Source: Geomonas sp. RF6 (GTDB lineage: Bacteria; Desulfobacterota; Desulfuromonadia; Geobacterales; Geobacteraceae). From it: a DNA stretch of 64,000 nucleotides. The stretch spans positions 1,567,001 to 1,631,000 of the forward strand of contig NZ_CP087999.1 of assembly GCF_021044625.1 (NCBI RefSeq). The letters are read 5' to 3'. Both the position numbers and the translations under genes were made by a program. Positions 50,915-60,985 of this stretch are shown in pieces; positions within the stretch are counted from its first letter, which is position 1; every line of letters begins with the position of its first letter. The notes under the pieces are model-generated. The model worked only from the letters and a program-made list of their open reading frames with translations. It was not told the origin of the DNA and made no database searches.

Positions 50915-51979
50915 CTAGGAGGCGGGTTCCAGATACTGCTCGAACTGCTTTTTGTCGTTGCAGCAGCGGTACGCTTCTTCGGGAGTTACCCTCTTTGTCT
51001 TCAGCAGGTCGAGGATGTGCTGGTCCATCAGCTGCATCCCGTCCTTCCGCCCCGTCTGCATGATGGAGGGGATCTGGAAGGTCTTCGACTCCCTGATAAG
51101 GTTCGCTATCGCCGGGGTCCCCACCATGATCTCCAGGGCGGCCACCCGTCCCTTCCCGTCCACCGTGCGCAGCAGCTGCTGGCAGATTACCCCCTTCAGC
51201 GCTTCGGAAAGCATCGCCCGCACCTGCTCCTGCGAGTCCTTCGGGAAGACGTCGACAATCCTGTCCACCGTCTTCGCGGCGGAGTTGGTGTGCAGCGTGC
51301 CGAAGACCAGGTGCCCGGTCTCCGCGGCGCTCATGGCGAGACTTATCGTCTCCAGGTCGCGCATCTCCCCCACGAGGATGACGTCCGGGTCCTCGCGCAG
51401 CGCCGCACGCAGCGCGGCGCTGAAGCTCTCGGAGTGCTCCCCGATCTGGCGCTGGTTGAAGAGCGACATCTTGTTTTCGTGGATGAACTCCAGCGGGTCT
51501 TCCAGGGTCAGGATGTGCTCGTTTCGCGTCGAATTGATCAGGTCGATCATCGCGGCGAGGGTCGTCGACTTCCCGGAGCCGGTGGGGCCGGTCACCAGCA
51601 CGAGCCCCTTTTTCAGCTTCGTCAGGTTACGCACCGCTTCCGGAAGCGCGAGGTCGTCGGCGGAGAGGATCTTGCTCGGGATGATCCTGAAGACGGCGGC
51701 GATGCCGCGGTGCTGCATCAGGAGATTGCCGCGGAAACGCGCCAGCCCCGGCACGCTGTAGGCGAAGTCGAGATCGTGCTTCTCCTCGAAGACCGCCCGC
51801 TGCTTAGGGGAGATGATCTCGTACAGGATCGCCTTCAGCTCGTCGTGCGTCAGCGTCTTGAAGTTCTGCCGCTCCATCTCGCCGCGCACACGGAAGATCG
51901 GTGGTGCGCCGGTCGAGAGGTGCAGGTCGGAAGCTCCCTTGTCGCTCATGAGTTTGAAAAGCGCGTCAATCCTTGCCAT
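50915..51979 (-). CDS. pilT: Type IV pilus retraction ATPase PilT
   Basis: This 354-residue protein has the PilT N-domain (SDLHLSTGAPPIFRVRGEM), Walker A GPTGSGKST (about residues 130-138), the Asp box (LTLEDPLEF), Walker B with DVILVGEMRD, the His box (GHLVFGTLHTNSA) and AIRNLIRE-like AIANLIRES. All catalytic residues are present, so it should power pilus retraction at the inner membrane. It lies 12 bases downstream of a degenerate GspE-like gene on the same strand, so the two are co-expressed. No pilB, pilC or pilA is in the window. Confidence 0.96.
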   Translation of the reverse strand: MARIDALFKLMSDKGASDLHLSTGAPPIFRVRGEMERQNFKTLTHDELKAILYEIISPKQRAVFEEKHDLDFAYSVPGLARFRGNLLMQHRGIAAVFRIIPSKILSADDLALPEAVRNLTKLKKGLVLVTGPTGSGKSTTLAAMIDLINSTRNEHILTLEDPLEFIHENKMSLFNQRQIGEHSESFSAALRAALREDPDVILVGEMRDLETISLAMSAAETGHLVFGTLHTNSAAKTVDRIVDVFPKDSQEQVRAMLSEALKGVICQQLLRTVDGKGRVAALEIMVGTPAIANLIRESKTFQIPSIMQTGRKDGMQLMDQHILDLLKTKRVTPEEAYRCCNDKKQFEQYLEPAS

Positions 51980-51991
51980 TGATCTTCTCCA

Positions 51992-53650
51992 TTACAATAG
52001 TATGGCGGCGACGAATTCGCCCGGAGAGATTTCCCCCTTCTCCAGGAGCTCGACCCCCTCTTCCGTGAGGCCGCGGTAGCCGTTGTCCTTCATGAAACGC
52101 ACGATCTCCGAGCTGTCGCGCAGCAGCTCGAAAGCCTCCAAAAGCCTCTTGTCGAAGCGGATCACGTCCAGGAGATACCGCCTGCCGCTGTACCCGGTGT
52201 GGTCGCAGGCGGGACACCCGGTCGGGCGGTAGAAGGGGAAGTGCGGCGCGGGGAGCTTCAGGGCAGCCAGCTCCTCGGTGGAAGGGGCGTAACTCTCCTT
52301 GCAGGAGGGGCACAGCACCCGCACCCCCTTGCAGCAGACGATCCCGGAGAGCTGGCTCGGGATCAGGTAATTCTTCTGGCGCAGGTAGAGAAGCTGCTTC
52401 AGGGCGTTCAGCTTGTCGGAGAGGGCAAGCCCCGCCACCACCAGTTTCCCCCGCATGACCGCCTTGCTCGCCGCCACGAAGGAGGCGACGTCGGTGGCAT
52501 CCTCCACCACCAGGAGGTCCGGGTCGTGCTCCAGCGCCTGGGTGAGGAGAAAGGGGGTCTCGCTGCAGCATTCGCGGGCGGTGGGGATGCGGGTGAAGCG
52601 GTGGGTGCCGCGGCCGAGTCCGTCGCCGAAGAGAAGGACGGTGCGCCCCGCAGTATCGCAGGCGTCGACGAAGAGATCCATGAAGCGGCAGCGCTCCTCG
52701 CTGTCGGCGAGGGCGAAGAGGATCAAGCCGCGCCTCGTGGCGGTCAGTGCCTTAAGATCCTCCTTCTTCTTCGCGGAGACCTCGAGGTCCCACAGCTGGT
52801 TGAGGTGCGGGGAGGAGATGTGCAGCTTCACGGTCACGTATTCCCCAACGGCGGCGCGCAGCATGAAGAGCTGGAAAGGGATCCTTTTCCCCTGCCACAT
52901 AAAGAGGAGCGTCCCGTTGGAGGCGCTCCGCCCGGAGTACTCCAGCTTCGCGATGCTGCGGATCCGCTCCAGGAGAGAGGGGTAGCGCACGGAGGAGAAG
53001 TGCCCGATCTCGCTCACGTTCCCGCCGGAGCGGGCTACCACGAGGACCGTCTCACCCACCGGCTGCAGCGCGAGGGAGCCGCATTTCTGCTGCACCACGT
53101 AGAGGAGGAGCCGGTTCAAAAGGGTGGTGCCGGTGAGGTCGGCGTTTATGGTGTCGAGCACCTTTTCGGCAAAGTGGGGGGAGACGAAGTTGAGACCGGT
53201 GGTGTCCGGCTCCGGCCCGTAGATGATGTCGTGCATCTCCCGGATTTCGCGGATCAGCCCGACGGAGATGGTGACCTGGCAGCCGGAGGCCTCGGCGACC
53301 GCTTCCACCGCCTCCCTGTTCAGCGGATCGGCCATGGCGATGGAGAGCTCTTCTCCGGAGAGGAAGAGGGGGATCAGCTGGTAGCGGCGGGCGAGCTGCG
53401 CGGGTACCCGGGCGATGGCGGCGGGATCGAGGTTCTCCTTCTTCAGGCGCACGTACGGGATGTTCAGCTGGTGCGACAGCGCCCAGTCGATATCCTCCTG
53501 GGTCACCACCCCCATCTTCACCAGCGCCTCGCCGATGCGGCTACCGGAGACCTTCTGGGCCTCCAGGGCCGCCTGAAGCTCCCCTTCCGTGATGATGCGC
53601 GATCGGAGGAGCACCTCACCGATCGACCCTTCTTTTACGACCCCGTTCAT
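51992..53650 (-). CDS. GspE/PilB-like protein lacking Walker A: probable pseudo-ATPase
   Basis: ATG 53650 after GGGAGGTG gives 552 residues. Residues 1-150 are the N-terminal MshEN domain (SIGEVLLRSRIITEGELQAA, IGEALVKMGVV, IPYVRL). The rest aligns along GspE/PilB to the C-terminal Zn motif (CPSCKESY, CPACDHTGYSGRRYLLDVI). Where the Walker A GPTGSGKT should follow GLIL, it reads GLILFALADSEER, and Walker B is PDLLVVEDATD. ATP hydrolysis is therefore unlikely. A regulatory or c-di-GMP-sensing partner of PilT is possible (inference). Confidence 0.88.
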   Translation of the reverse strand: MNGVVKEGSIGEVLLRSRIITEGELQAALEAQKVSGSRIGEALVKMGVVTQEDIDWALSHQLNIPYVRLKKENLDPAAIARVPAQLARRYQLIPLFLSGEELSIAMADPLNREAVEAVAEASGCQVTISVGLIREIREMHDIIYGPEPDTTGLNFVSPHFAEKVLDTINADLTGTTLLNRLLLYVVQQKCGSLALQPVGETVLVVARSGGNVSEIGHFSSVRYPSLLERIRSIAKLEYSGRSASNGTLLFMWQGKRIPFQLFMLRAAVGEYVTVKLHISSPHLNQLWDLEVSAKKKEDLKALTATRRGLILFALADSEERCRFMDLFVDACDTAGRTVLLFGDGLGRGTHRFTRIPTARECCSETPFLLTQALEHDPDLLVVEDATDVASFVAASKAVMRGKLVVAGLALSDKLNALKQLLYLRQKNYLIPSQLSGIVCCKGVRVLCPSCKESYAPSTEELAALKLPAPHFPFYRPTGCPACDHTGYSGRRYLLDVIRFDKRLLEAFELLRDSSEIVRFMKDNGYRGLTEEGVELLEKGEISPGEFVAAILL

Positions 53651-53891
53651 GTGGTCACCTCCCGGCGCAGACGGTTGCGATAGTGAAATGTACACAAAAA
53701 TGGGGTGACGGACAACCTTTACTTTCCCGCAGCCTCTGTGTTAGCCTGTGGCGTTGCCCACTTACGCCCCCTTCCCTTCGCGGAGCCCTCTTCTTTCCTC
53801 CGCTTCCACGGGAGGGGAGCGCCGGTTTTCCCGGTACCTATATTCAACAATGCGGTTCAAGGCAAGAAGCCGGAGAACCAGGGAGAAAGAC

Positions 53892-54896
53892 ATGTCAAGA
53901 AAAGCGATCGCGCTCCTCTCCGGGGGGCTCGACTCCACCCTCGCCGTCAAGATCCTCCTCGAGCAGGGGATCCAGGTCGAGGCGCTCAATTTCACCTCCC
54001 CATTCTGCACCTGCACCGGCAAGAACGCCGGGTGCAAGTCGGAGGCGGTGCGGGTGGCGGAGGAGTTCAAGATCCCCATCAAGGTCATGCACAAAGGTGC
54101 CGACTACCTGGAGATCATCAGGAACCCGAAGCACGGCCACGGCAAGGGGATGAATCCCTGCATAGACTGCCGCATCTACCTTCTGAAGCAGGCGAAGGCA
54201 TACATGGAGGAGAGCGGCGCGGACTTCGTCTTCACCGGGGAGGTGCTCGGCCAGCGCCCCATGAGCCAGCGCCGCGACACCCTGAGGGTGATCGAGAGGG
54301 AGAGCGGGCTCGAGGGGCTCCTGCTGCGCCCCCTCTCCGCGAAGCACTTCAACCCCACCATACCGGAGCAGGAGGGGTGGGTGGACCGCGAGAAGCTCCT
54401 CGCCATCCAGGGGCGCTCCCGCAAGGAGCAGATGGAACTTGCCGAGGAACTCGACGTGAAGAATTACCCCTGCCCGGCGGGGGGGTGCCTTCTCACGGAG
54501 CTCTCCTTCGTGCCGAAAATCAGGGACGTCTTCGACCACTCCGACGAGCTGAACCTGCGCGATTTCCGTCTGCTGAAGATGGGGAGGCACTTCCGTATCG
54601 GGGAGAGGACGAAGGTCATTGTGGGGAGAAACGAGGGGGAGAACGAGATCCTGGAGCGTGCGGTCCAGGGGGGGGAGGCGCAGCTGCGCTGGGCGGAAGG
54701 TTCGAGCCCCCTTGCCATCCTGACCGGAAAGAGCTCCCCCGAGCTCCTGCAGACCGCGGCGCAGGTGCTCCTGCGCTACACGAAGGCGCTCCCGCAGGGG
54801 GAGACGACGATCGAGGTCACCCTCGACGGCGCCGTCACGAAACTCCCGGTGGTGAACGCACTCGACGAGGAGGCGGTGGAGCGGCTGAGGATCTAG
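53892..54896 (+). CDS. PP-loop ATPase, tRNA thiolation (MnmA/ThiI)-like
   Basis: This 334-residue protein starts MSRKAIALLSGGLDSTLAVK, the PP-loop SGGxDS that adenylates the target base. Conserved Cys pairs occur at CTCTGKNAGC, NPCIDCRIY and YPCPAGGC. VFTGEVLGQRPMSQR is typical of an MnmA/ThiI-like branch found in delta-proteobacteria. It probably modifies tRNA uridine with sulfur; the exact position is unknown. A longer in-frame start at 53748 has no ribosome site. Its stop overlaps the stop of the convergent cyclase gene. Confidence 0.85.
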   Translation: MSRKAIALLSGGLDSTLAVKILLEQGIQVEALNFTSPFCTCTGKNAGCKSEAVRVAEEFKIPIKVMHKGADYLEIIRNPKHGHGKGMNPCIDCRIYLLKQAKAYMEESGADFVFTGEVLGQRPMSQRRDTLRVIERESGLEGLLLRPLSAKHFNPTIPEQEGWVDREKLLAIQGRSRKEQMELAEELDVKNYPCPAGGCLLTELSFVPKIRDVFDHSDELNLRDFRLLKMGRHFRIGERTKVIVGRNEGENEILERAVQGGEAQLRWAEGSSPLAILTGKSSPELLQTAAQVLLRYTKALPQGETTIEVTLDGAVTKLPVVNALDEEAVERLRI

Positions 54897-57343
54897 CCCC
54901 TCCCCCGGAGGTGGCGCACCGCACCGCCGTAGTAGCAGTAGCCGTTGGCGCCACCCTGCTTTACCTGGTACATGGCGCTGTCGGCGTGGGAAACAATCTC
55001 CGCCACATCTTTTGCGGCGCTGGGAAAGAGACAGATACCGATGCTCCCCCCGATGGTGTAGCTCTCGCCACAGAGGAGGAAGGGGACCGAAAGGGCATCG
55101 AGTATCCGCTCCGCAACCAGCGCCGCGTCCTCTTCCCCCACCATCTTTGACAGTATCACCGTGAACTCGTCCCCCCCCATGCGCGCCACCATGTCGCAGG
55201 AGCGCACGCAATCCTTCAGCCGCTGCCCCACCTCCACGAGGACGGCATCCCCCGCGGTGTGCCCGAGGGAGTCGTTCACCTCCTTGAAACGGTCCAGGTC
55301 GATGAAGAGGAGGGCGAGCGGGTAGTCGTGGCGCTTCGACTCCTCCACCACGTGATAGAGTCGGTCGAAGAAGAGGACCCTGTTGGGGAGGGAGGTGAGC
55401 GAATCGTAGTGCGCCAGCGTCTCCAGGCGCGCCTTCGCCAGTTTCCGCTCGGTAATGTCCCTGAAGATCACCTGCAGCGCCTTTTGCCCTTCGTATACAA
55501 AGGGGCTGACGCCGAGCTCCACGTCCATGGTGCTCCTGTCCTGCAGGACGAGGCGCTGTTCCAGCCACGGCGAGCTCTGCCCGTTCTGCTCCACGTAGCG
55601 CAGCTGCTCCTCGAAGAGCTCCAGGGAGTCCCGCTCCACGAACTGCACCATCGGGGCACCCATGAGGGGATCGGGGGATGAGGCGCCGAGGAGATCGCAC
55701 CCGGCCGGGTTTATGAAGACGAAGAGGCGCCCGACGAGGATGGCGATCCCGTCCAGGGAGAGCTCCACCAGGCGGCGGAAGCGCTCCTCGCTCTCGGCGG
55801 TGGCCGCAACCATCCGCTTCAACTCGTCCTCCTTCCTCTTCCCGGGGGTGAGGTCCTGGATCGTCTCTATTGCCGCGATGACGGTCCCGGAGCTGTCCCT
55901 GATGGCGGCTGCATCGAAGGAGAGATACCGCTCCCTCCCCCGTACCACGTACCACCCCTCCGCCCGCACTCCGTCCGGGATGAGGAACGACTCCGAATAG
56001 CGCTCGTACAGGTCCGCCATCTCCGCAAAATCCCCCTGCACCACGAGCTCCGCCAGCACCGGCCTCTTCTGATCGTAGAACCCGCGCCACGCCTCGCAGC
56101 CGCCGACGACCTCCGGTGCGGAGACGCCGGTGAGCTGCTCGCACGCCCTGTTCCAGATAAGGACCCGCATCTGCGTGTCGATGACGAGGGAGGGTACCGC
56201 CGTGTTCAGCAGGAGCTTTTCCGAGAACCCCTTCTCCTCCTCCAGCGCCCTGCGCTGCGCCCCCACCTCCACCATCATCCGGTTGAACACCCGCGCGAGT
56301 ACCCCGATCTCGTCCCCGCCGTCGATGGCGACCGGGGTGAAGTCCCCTTCGTTCATCTGCTCCACCTCCCTGGCGAGGAGGAGCAGAGGCGCAGTGAGGC
56401 GTCTCACGAAGAGCCACAGGAGAAGGACAGAGAAAGGGAGGACAACCGCCATGGTGCGCAGTACGAGGGTGCGGGTCTGCTCCCACGGAGCATAGACCGC
56501 CGAGAGGGGGGCCTCCGCCGCAAGGATCCAGCCGGTGGAGTTGAGCCTGGTAAAGGAGGAAAGGACCAATTCCCCGCACTCCCCGACCGATTCCACCGTC
56601 CCCTCGCGGCTGGAGATGACACGCTTCAGGAGCTCCCTGTTGCGGGCCAGCCCATTGTGAGGCAGCCGCCCCAGGTCGCGATGCACGACGATCTGGCCGT
56701 CCCTGTTAAAGAGGTAGAAATGTACAGCCTCCCGCGGCTCCTCTTTTGCCACCCGCCCCAGGAAGTGACCCGACAGGAGGTCGAGGCGACCGCAGAGAAT
56801 CCCGGCGAGGGAGCCGCCGTCAAAGACGGGGGCAGTGAACATGACGCTCGGGTGCCCGTCGTTGCTGAGGGTGAGGTACGGCTCGGAGATGTAGGGGGCG
56901 CGCGTTTCCACCGTGCGGCGGAAATAGGGACGGAAGGAGAAGTCGCGGCCGACGAGCTCGGGCCAGGCAGTGGTGGCGATCATGACACCCGAAGGGGAGA
57001 GGTAGCCGGTCCCCCCCGGAAAGAGCGCTTTCAGGTCGCGGCGCATCTCGAGGAAGTGCTGCAGCCCCCTGTGGTCGTGCGTCACCTCGGGGGGGATGCT
57101 CGCCGCCACCGCGGCAAGCTCGCGCTGCACGACGGAGATCTTGTCGTCGAGCTCCCCGGCCACGGCATGCACCAGTGCGGACTGGTCCCGTACAGCGGCC
57201 TCCTTGAAATGGACCATGAAGTAGTGCAGCGAGCAGCGCACCGTTACGCCACTCGCCACGATCATCAGGAGCGCCACTGCCAGGGTAAGCTTCGTGTTGA
57301 GCCTCAGGCCCGGGAGGAACTGGAGAGCCTTAGGGGGCTTCAT
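54893..57343 (-). CDS. Diguanylate cyclase with dCache, HAMP and PAS domains
   Basis: ATG 57343 after GGGAG gives 816 residues. The first membrane helix is at about 18-38, a double-Cache periplasmic domain at about 40-270 ([19 protein letters not shown]), a second helix at about 280-300, then HAMP. Two PAS domains follow (about 365-480 and 505-625), and a GGDEF domain with canonical RMGGDEF. The base-selecting residue in GHTAGD is Asp, not the Ser of Hypr enzymes, so the product should be c-di-GMP. It overlaps the HD-GYP gene by 14 bases. Confidence 0.94.
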   Translation of the reverse strand: MKPPKALQFLPGLRLNTKLTLAVALLMIVASGVTVRCSLHYFMVHFKEAAVRDQSALVHAVAGELDDKISVVQRELAAVAASIPPEVTHDHRGLQHFLEMRRDLKALFPGGTGYLSPSGVMIATTAWPELVGRDFSFRPYFRRTVETRAPYISEPYLTLSNDGHPSVMFTAPVFDGGSLAGILCGRLDLLSGHFLGRVAKEEPREAVHFYLFNRDGQIVVHRDLGRLPHNGLARNRELLKRVISSREGTVESVGECGELVLSSFTRLNSTGWILAAEAPLSAVYAPWEQTRTLVLRTMAVVLPFSVLLLWLFVRRLTAPLLLLAREVEQMNEGDFTPVAIDGGDEIGVLARVFNRMMVEVGAQRRALEEEKGFSEKLLLNTAVPSLVIDTQMRVLIWNRACEQLTGVSAPEVVGGCEAWRGFYDQKRPVLAELVVQGDFAEMADLYERYSESFLIPDGVRAEGWYVVRGRERYLSFDAAAIRDSSGTVIAAIETIQDLTPGKRKEDELKRMVAATAESEERFRRLVELSLDGIAILVGRLFVFINPAGCDLLGASSPDPLMGAPMVQFVERDSLELFEEQLRYVEQNGQSSPWLEQRLVLQDRSTMDVELGVSPFVYEGQKALQVIFRDITERKLAKARLETLAHYDSLTSLPNRVLFFDRLYHVVEESKRHDYPLALLFIDLDRFKEVNDSLGHTAGDAVLVEVGQRLKDCVRSCDMVARMGGDEFTVILSKMVGEEDAALVAERILDALSVPFLLCGESYTIGGSIGICLFPSAAKDVAEIVSHADSAMYQVKQGGANGYCYYGGAVRHLRGRG

Positions 57344-58412
57344 CACGCTCCCTGCTGAAGATCTCCTCGAAGTCGGGGGCCGCCAGAACGAAGGAGGAGA
57401 GGACCTGCGGGTCGAAGTGGCTCGGCATGGTGCGCCCGTCCCCTTCGGTGATGATGCGGAAGGTCTTGTCGTGGTCGAAGGCCGGCTTGTACACCCTCTT
57501 CGAGCGCAGCGCATCGTACTGGTCCACCAGCATGACGATGCGTCCCTCCATCGGCACATCCTCACCCCTGGCGCCGGTGGGGTACCCTCCGCCGTCCCAC
57601 CGCTCGTGATGGAACATGGCGATGGACGCCGCCATCTGCAGCACGGGGTGGCTGGAGCCGCTGAGGATCTTCCCCCCGATGGTGGTGTGGCTCTTCATGA
57701 CCGCGAACTCCTCCGCGGTGAGGGGACCGTTCTTCAAAAGGATGGAGTCGGGGATACCGATCTTTCCGACGTCGTGCATCGCGGCGGCGAGACCTATGGT
57801 GTCGACGAACTCCGGCGGCATGCGCAGGAGCTCCGCCAGCCGTTTCGCGTAGAGGCCGATGCGGGAGATGTGCCTGCCGGTATCCTCGTCCCTGAGCTCC
57901 GCCGCGGCAGTCAGCCTCTCGATGATCTCCCGGCTCATGCTCTGCATCTGGGAGAGCGCCTGCGCGAGCTCCCGGGTGCGCTGATCGACGGTGCACTCCA
58001 GTTCCATCTTGTAGTTCTTCTCCACCAGCACGAGGCGCTTGTAATCGGTCGCCTTGCTGACGGAGTGGATCAGGTACGGGGTATGGAAAGGCTTTATGAT
58101 GAAGTCGAAGGCGCCCTTCTTTATCGCGGAGACCGCCATCTCGAGCTCGGCGTAGGCGGTCATGAGGATGACAGGGGTGTCCTTGTCGATCTCGTGTATC
58201 CGCTCCAGGAGCTTGATTCCGGTGATGTGCGGCATGTTCACGTCTGTGAGGACGACGTCCGGGGGGAGATGGGGGAGCTTTGCCAAGGCATCGTTGCCGT
58301 TGGAAAAGGGGTGCACCTCGAAGCCGCTGAAGCTAAGGAGCGTAGCGACGCTCTCCAGCACGAACGGATCGTCATCCACCACCATGACCCGTCCGTTAGC
58401 CGTTGTTTCCAT
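57330..58412 (-). CDS. Response regulator with HD-GYP phosphodiesterase domain
   Basis: ATG 58412 after AGAGGGGTGA gives 360 residues. A receiver domain ([32 protein letters not shown]; phospho-Asp near 55) is followed by a coiled linker. The HD-GYP domain has [36 protein letters not shown] and [13 protein letters not shown]. It should degrade c-di-GMP (or cGAMP; some HD-GYPs do) when phosphorylated. No histidine kinase is adjacent. Overlap with the diguanylate cyclase downstream implies coupled synthesis and breakdown. Confidence 0.95.
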   Translation of the reverse strand: METTANGRVMVVDDDPFVLESVATLLSFSGFEVHPFSNGNDALAKLPHLPPDVVLTDVNMPHITGIKLLERIHEIDKDTPVILMTAYAELEMAVSAIKKGAFDFIIKPFHTPYLIHSVSKATDYKRLVLVEKNYKMELECTVDQRTRELAQALSQMQSMSREIIERLTAAAELRDEDTGRHISRIGLYAKRLAELLRMPPEFVDTIGLAAAMHDVGKIGIPDSILLKNGPLTAEEFAVMKSHTTIGGKILSGSSHPVLQMAASIAMFHHERWDGGGYPTGARGEDVPMEGRIVMLVDQYDALRSKRVYKPAFDHDKTFRIITEGDGRTMPSHFDPQVLSSFVLAAPDFEEIFSRERDEAP

Positions 58413-58639
58413 GTCATTCACCCCTCTTGGTATGCGAAATATCTTGAGAGACACTTCGGCAGCGCGGGGCGGGAACTTGACTACATTCGAACTAGAATTA
58501 TTTAACGGGAGAATAGGGGAAAGTGGAGGAAATCAGGAGGTTATTACGTACGGTAAGGTTGTGCGGGGGGGGGGCAGCAGGTTGTACCGCGCCCCTGCCG
58601 TCATCGGTGGCTGGGCTGGCGGACGCAGTGGAAGGCGAT

Positions 58640-58945
58640 TCGGCCCGCGCTGGAGCAGACCTCCCGTCCCCCCTTTGCGAAGGGTCTTCCGGGAATTTTG
58701 GGGAACGCGCTACAAAGAATCCGGGTGCCCCCGCGCTGGAGCGTAGGCATCTTGCCTGCGATGGCGGCGCAGCCGCCACAGACCGCGCGGCTGGCGCCGC
58801 GGTACAGGCTGGGAAGCCTGTGCTCCAGCGCGGCGCCACTAGTGTCCCCTCACGTCAACGGAAGCGACCGGGCTGAATTCCCGAAATTCCCGGATGAGCC
58901 TTGCAAAGGGGGGGACGCGAGGGCTCGTGCGGCCCTGAAAATATC
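58640..58945. repeat. MITE-like repeat copy 4 interrupted by a 218-bp ISL3-ended insert
   Basis: The left core half ends CCCCCCTTTGCGAAG (58682) and the right half restarts TTGCAAAGGGGGGGACGCGA (58901), with a 7-of-8 target duplication (TTGCGAAG / TTGCAAAG). The insert 58683-58900 has ends GGTCTTCCGGGAATTTTG and, inverted, GGCTCATCCGGGAATTTC. Inside it a palindromic unit (GCGCTGGAGC ... GCTCCAGCGC, 58732-58834) carries the AGGCATCTTGCCTGCG repeat and a TACAGGCTGGGAAGCCTGT hairpin. No gene is present between 58413 and 58971. Confidence 0.8.
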
Positions 58946-58971
58946 TCCTCGCCTTCCACTGCATCAATACA

Positions 58972-59886
58972 TTACTGCGCAGCCGGCCCCTGCGGCGCTT
59001 CCGGCGCCGGCTCTTCATCCTGTGCAGCCTCGGGGAGTGCGGGCTCCGCCGCTGGCTCCTCCTCCGGCTGGGGGGGGAGCTGCGCGCTGCTCATGTTCCC
59101 CATGACCTCGACCTTCTTGATCGTCTCCTCCACCCGCTTCTGCATCCAGCCGACGTTCGGCACCTGCGCGAGCGCCACCTGGTACTCACCCGCGGAGAGG
59201 ACCCCCTTGTCGCGCAAGAGCCTGAGGATCATGTCCGATCGCTTCAACACCTTGCCGAGGTTCTTGTACGGATTGTACGCCACCCGCGGCCCCGGAAGCA
59301 TGGCGGCGAGGAAGGCGCATTCGCGGGGGGTGAGCGCCTGCGCGGGCTTTCCGAAGTAGTAGCGCGCGCCGTGGCCGACCCCGTACACCATCGGCCCCAG
59401 TTCCACCACGTTCAGGTAAAGCTCTATGATCCGCCCCTTCGTCAGCTCCTGCTCCATCCTCTTGGCGAGATAGACCTCCTGAACCTTCCGGGAGAGGGTC
59501 TTCTCCCGCGACAGGAAGAGGTTCTTGGCGGTCTGCTGCGTGATGGTGGAGGCGCCGCGGGCGAAGCTTTTCCGCTCCAGATCGTACTTGATGGCGTTCT
59601 TGATCGCCTTCACGTCGATCCCCTCGTGCCGGTAGAAGTTGTCGTCCTCGGCGAGGATCACCGACCACTTCATCTCGGGAGGAATCAGGCGGGATGGCGT
59701 CCAGTAACGGTTCTTCGGCCCCACCACCAGGGGGTGGTACTCGCCGTGCCAGTCCTTCACCTGCACCGTGAGGTTGGTCTTGCGGTCCTTCAGCATGGTG
59801 ACGGGGGGGAGCCTGTAGACGGAGAAGACGAGATAGCCGGCGTAAAGGACGGCGAGGCAGATAGCAAGCTTGATCAATTTCATCAT
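58972..59886 (-). CDS. mtgA: Monofunctional peptidoglycan glycosyltransferase
   Basis: This 304-residue protein has one N-terminal membrane helix (IKLAICLAVLYAGYLVFSVY) and a GT51 domain with the catalytic Glu in ILAEDDNFYRHEGID. RGASTITQQTAKNLFL, RKVQEVYLAKRME and ELYLNVVELG complete the five GT51 motifs. It polymerises lipid II at the outer face of the inner membrane. No transpeptidase domain is present. The C-terminal 40 residues are Pro/Glu/Ala-rich. Its start overlaps the pdxA stop by 4 bases. Confidence 0.95.
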   Translation of the reverse strand: MMKLIKLAICLAVLYAGYLVFSVYRLPPVTMLKDRKTNLTVQVKDWHGEYHPLVVGPKNRYWTPSRLIPPEMKWSVILAEDDNFYRHEGIDVKAIKNAIKYDLERKSFARGASTITQQTAKNLFLSREKTLSRKVQEVYLAKRMEQELTKGRIIELYLNVVELGPMVYGVGHGARYYFGKPAQALTPRECAFLAAMLPGPRVAYNPYKNLGKVLKRSDMILRLLRDKGVLSAGEYQVALAQVPNVGWMQKRVEETIKKVEVMGNMSSAQLPPQPEEEPAAEPALPEAAQDEEPAPEAPQGPAAQ

Positions 59887-60905
59887 GAAGCGGCTCCAGT
59901 TGCGCGGTCACCGGCTGCCGCACCCGCCATGCCGAGCGCGGTGCGCAGAGCCTGCTTCATGCTGGCGGCCGACCCCCTCCCGGTGCCGGCAAGGTCGTAG
60001 GCGGTGCCGTGGTCCACCGAGGTGCGGATTATGGGGAGACCGAGGGTGACGTTCACCCCGTCGTCAAAGTGCAAAAGTTTCAGGGGGATGAGCCCCTGGT
60101 CGTGGTACATGCATACCACCGCGTCGTACCCCCCCTGCACCGCGAAGTGAAAAAGGGTGTCGGCCGAAAGGGGACCGTGGGCGTCGATCCCTTCCCGCCG
60201 GGCCGCCGAGATCGCCGGGACGAGCACCGTCCGCTCCTCGTTTCCGAAAAGCCCCCCTTCACCGCAGTGAGGGTTGAGGGCGAGGACCGCGAGGCGCGGG
60301 TTGGGGCGGAAATACCTGGTGAGCGCCTGATGGGTGATCCGTATCGTGGTAAGGACGCGATCGACCGTGATGAGGGAGGGTACCTTCGAGAGCGGCTCGT
60401 GGATCGTCACCAGCGTCACGCGCAGCTTGTCACCTGCGAGCATCATCACCACCTCGGGCGTACCGCACAGGTGGGCGAGGAGCTCGGTATGCCCCGGGAA
60501 GGAGTGCCCCGCCGCGTTCATCGACTCCTTGCTGATGGGGGCGGTGACGAGCGCCGCCCCCCGTCCGGCGAGGCATAGCGCTGTCGCCTCGCAGATGTAG
60601 CGGTACGCCGCGTCCCCCGCCGCTCGGGTAGGGGAGCCGTATGCCGCGTCGGCGCTCTCCAGACGGGAGACTTCCCTCAGGTACACGGTCCCCGGCGCCG
60701 GCTCTTCCGGCGGGAGGTCCTCGACCGTCTCCAGAAGAAGGGGGGCTCCCGTCACCTTCAGCGCGCGCTCCATAACGCCGCGATCACCGAAGAGCAGCGG
60801 AGAGCAGGATGAGACGACGGAGGGGTCGGCAAGGCTTGCGGCTATGATCTCCGGGCCGATGCCGCTCGGGTCTCCCATGGTGATGGCGATTACGGGCTTC
60901 TTCAC
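59883..60905 (-). CDS. pdxA: 4-hydroxythreonine-4-phosphate dehydrogenase
   Basis: GTG 60905 with GGAGG upstream gives 340 residues; longer frames start without a site. It carries ITMGDPSGIGPE, NAAGHSFPGHTELLA and HDQGLIPLKLLHFDDGVNVTLGLPIIRTSVDHGTA, the PdxA hallmarks with metal-binding His residues. The enzyme oxidises 4-phosphohydroxy-L-threonine in vitamin B6 biosynthesis. It is translationally coupled to mtgA. Confidence 0.96.
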   Translation of the reverse strand: MKKPVIAITMGDPSGIGPEIIAASLADPSVVSSCSPLLFGDRGVMERALKVTGAPLLLETVEDLPPEEPAPGTVYLREVSRLESADAAYGSPTRAAGDAAYRYICEATALCLAGRGAALVTAPISKESMNAAGHSFPGHTELLAHLCGTPEVVMMLAGDKLRVTLVTIHEPLSKVPSLITVDRVLTTIRITHQALTRYFRPNPRLAVLALNPHCGEGGLFGNEERTVLVPAISAARREGIDAHGPLSADTLFHFAVQGGYDAVVCMYHDQGLIPLKLLHFDDGVNVTLGLPIIRTSVDHGTAYDLAGTGRGSAASMKQALRTALGMAGAAAGDRATGAAS

Positions 60906-60985
60906 GACGACCTCCAGGCAAAAAAGAAGGGGCTTTCGCCCCTTCAGCTTGGTACCCACTCTTTACCAGTTCCCGCCACCTTCTG

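Noticed and set aside
53705-55150. A 481-codon plus-strand frame over the PP-loop gene
   Set aside because: Same DNA as the MnmA/ThiI-like gene in another frame; composition is Pro/Arg/Gly-rich without motifs.
53895-56579. An 894-codon minus-strand frame spanning the PP-loop gene and the cyclase
   Set aside because: It is Arg/Gly-rich, crosses two well-supported genes with clear motifs in other frames, and is only a GC-driven open frame.
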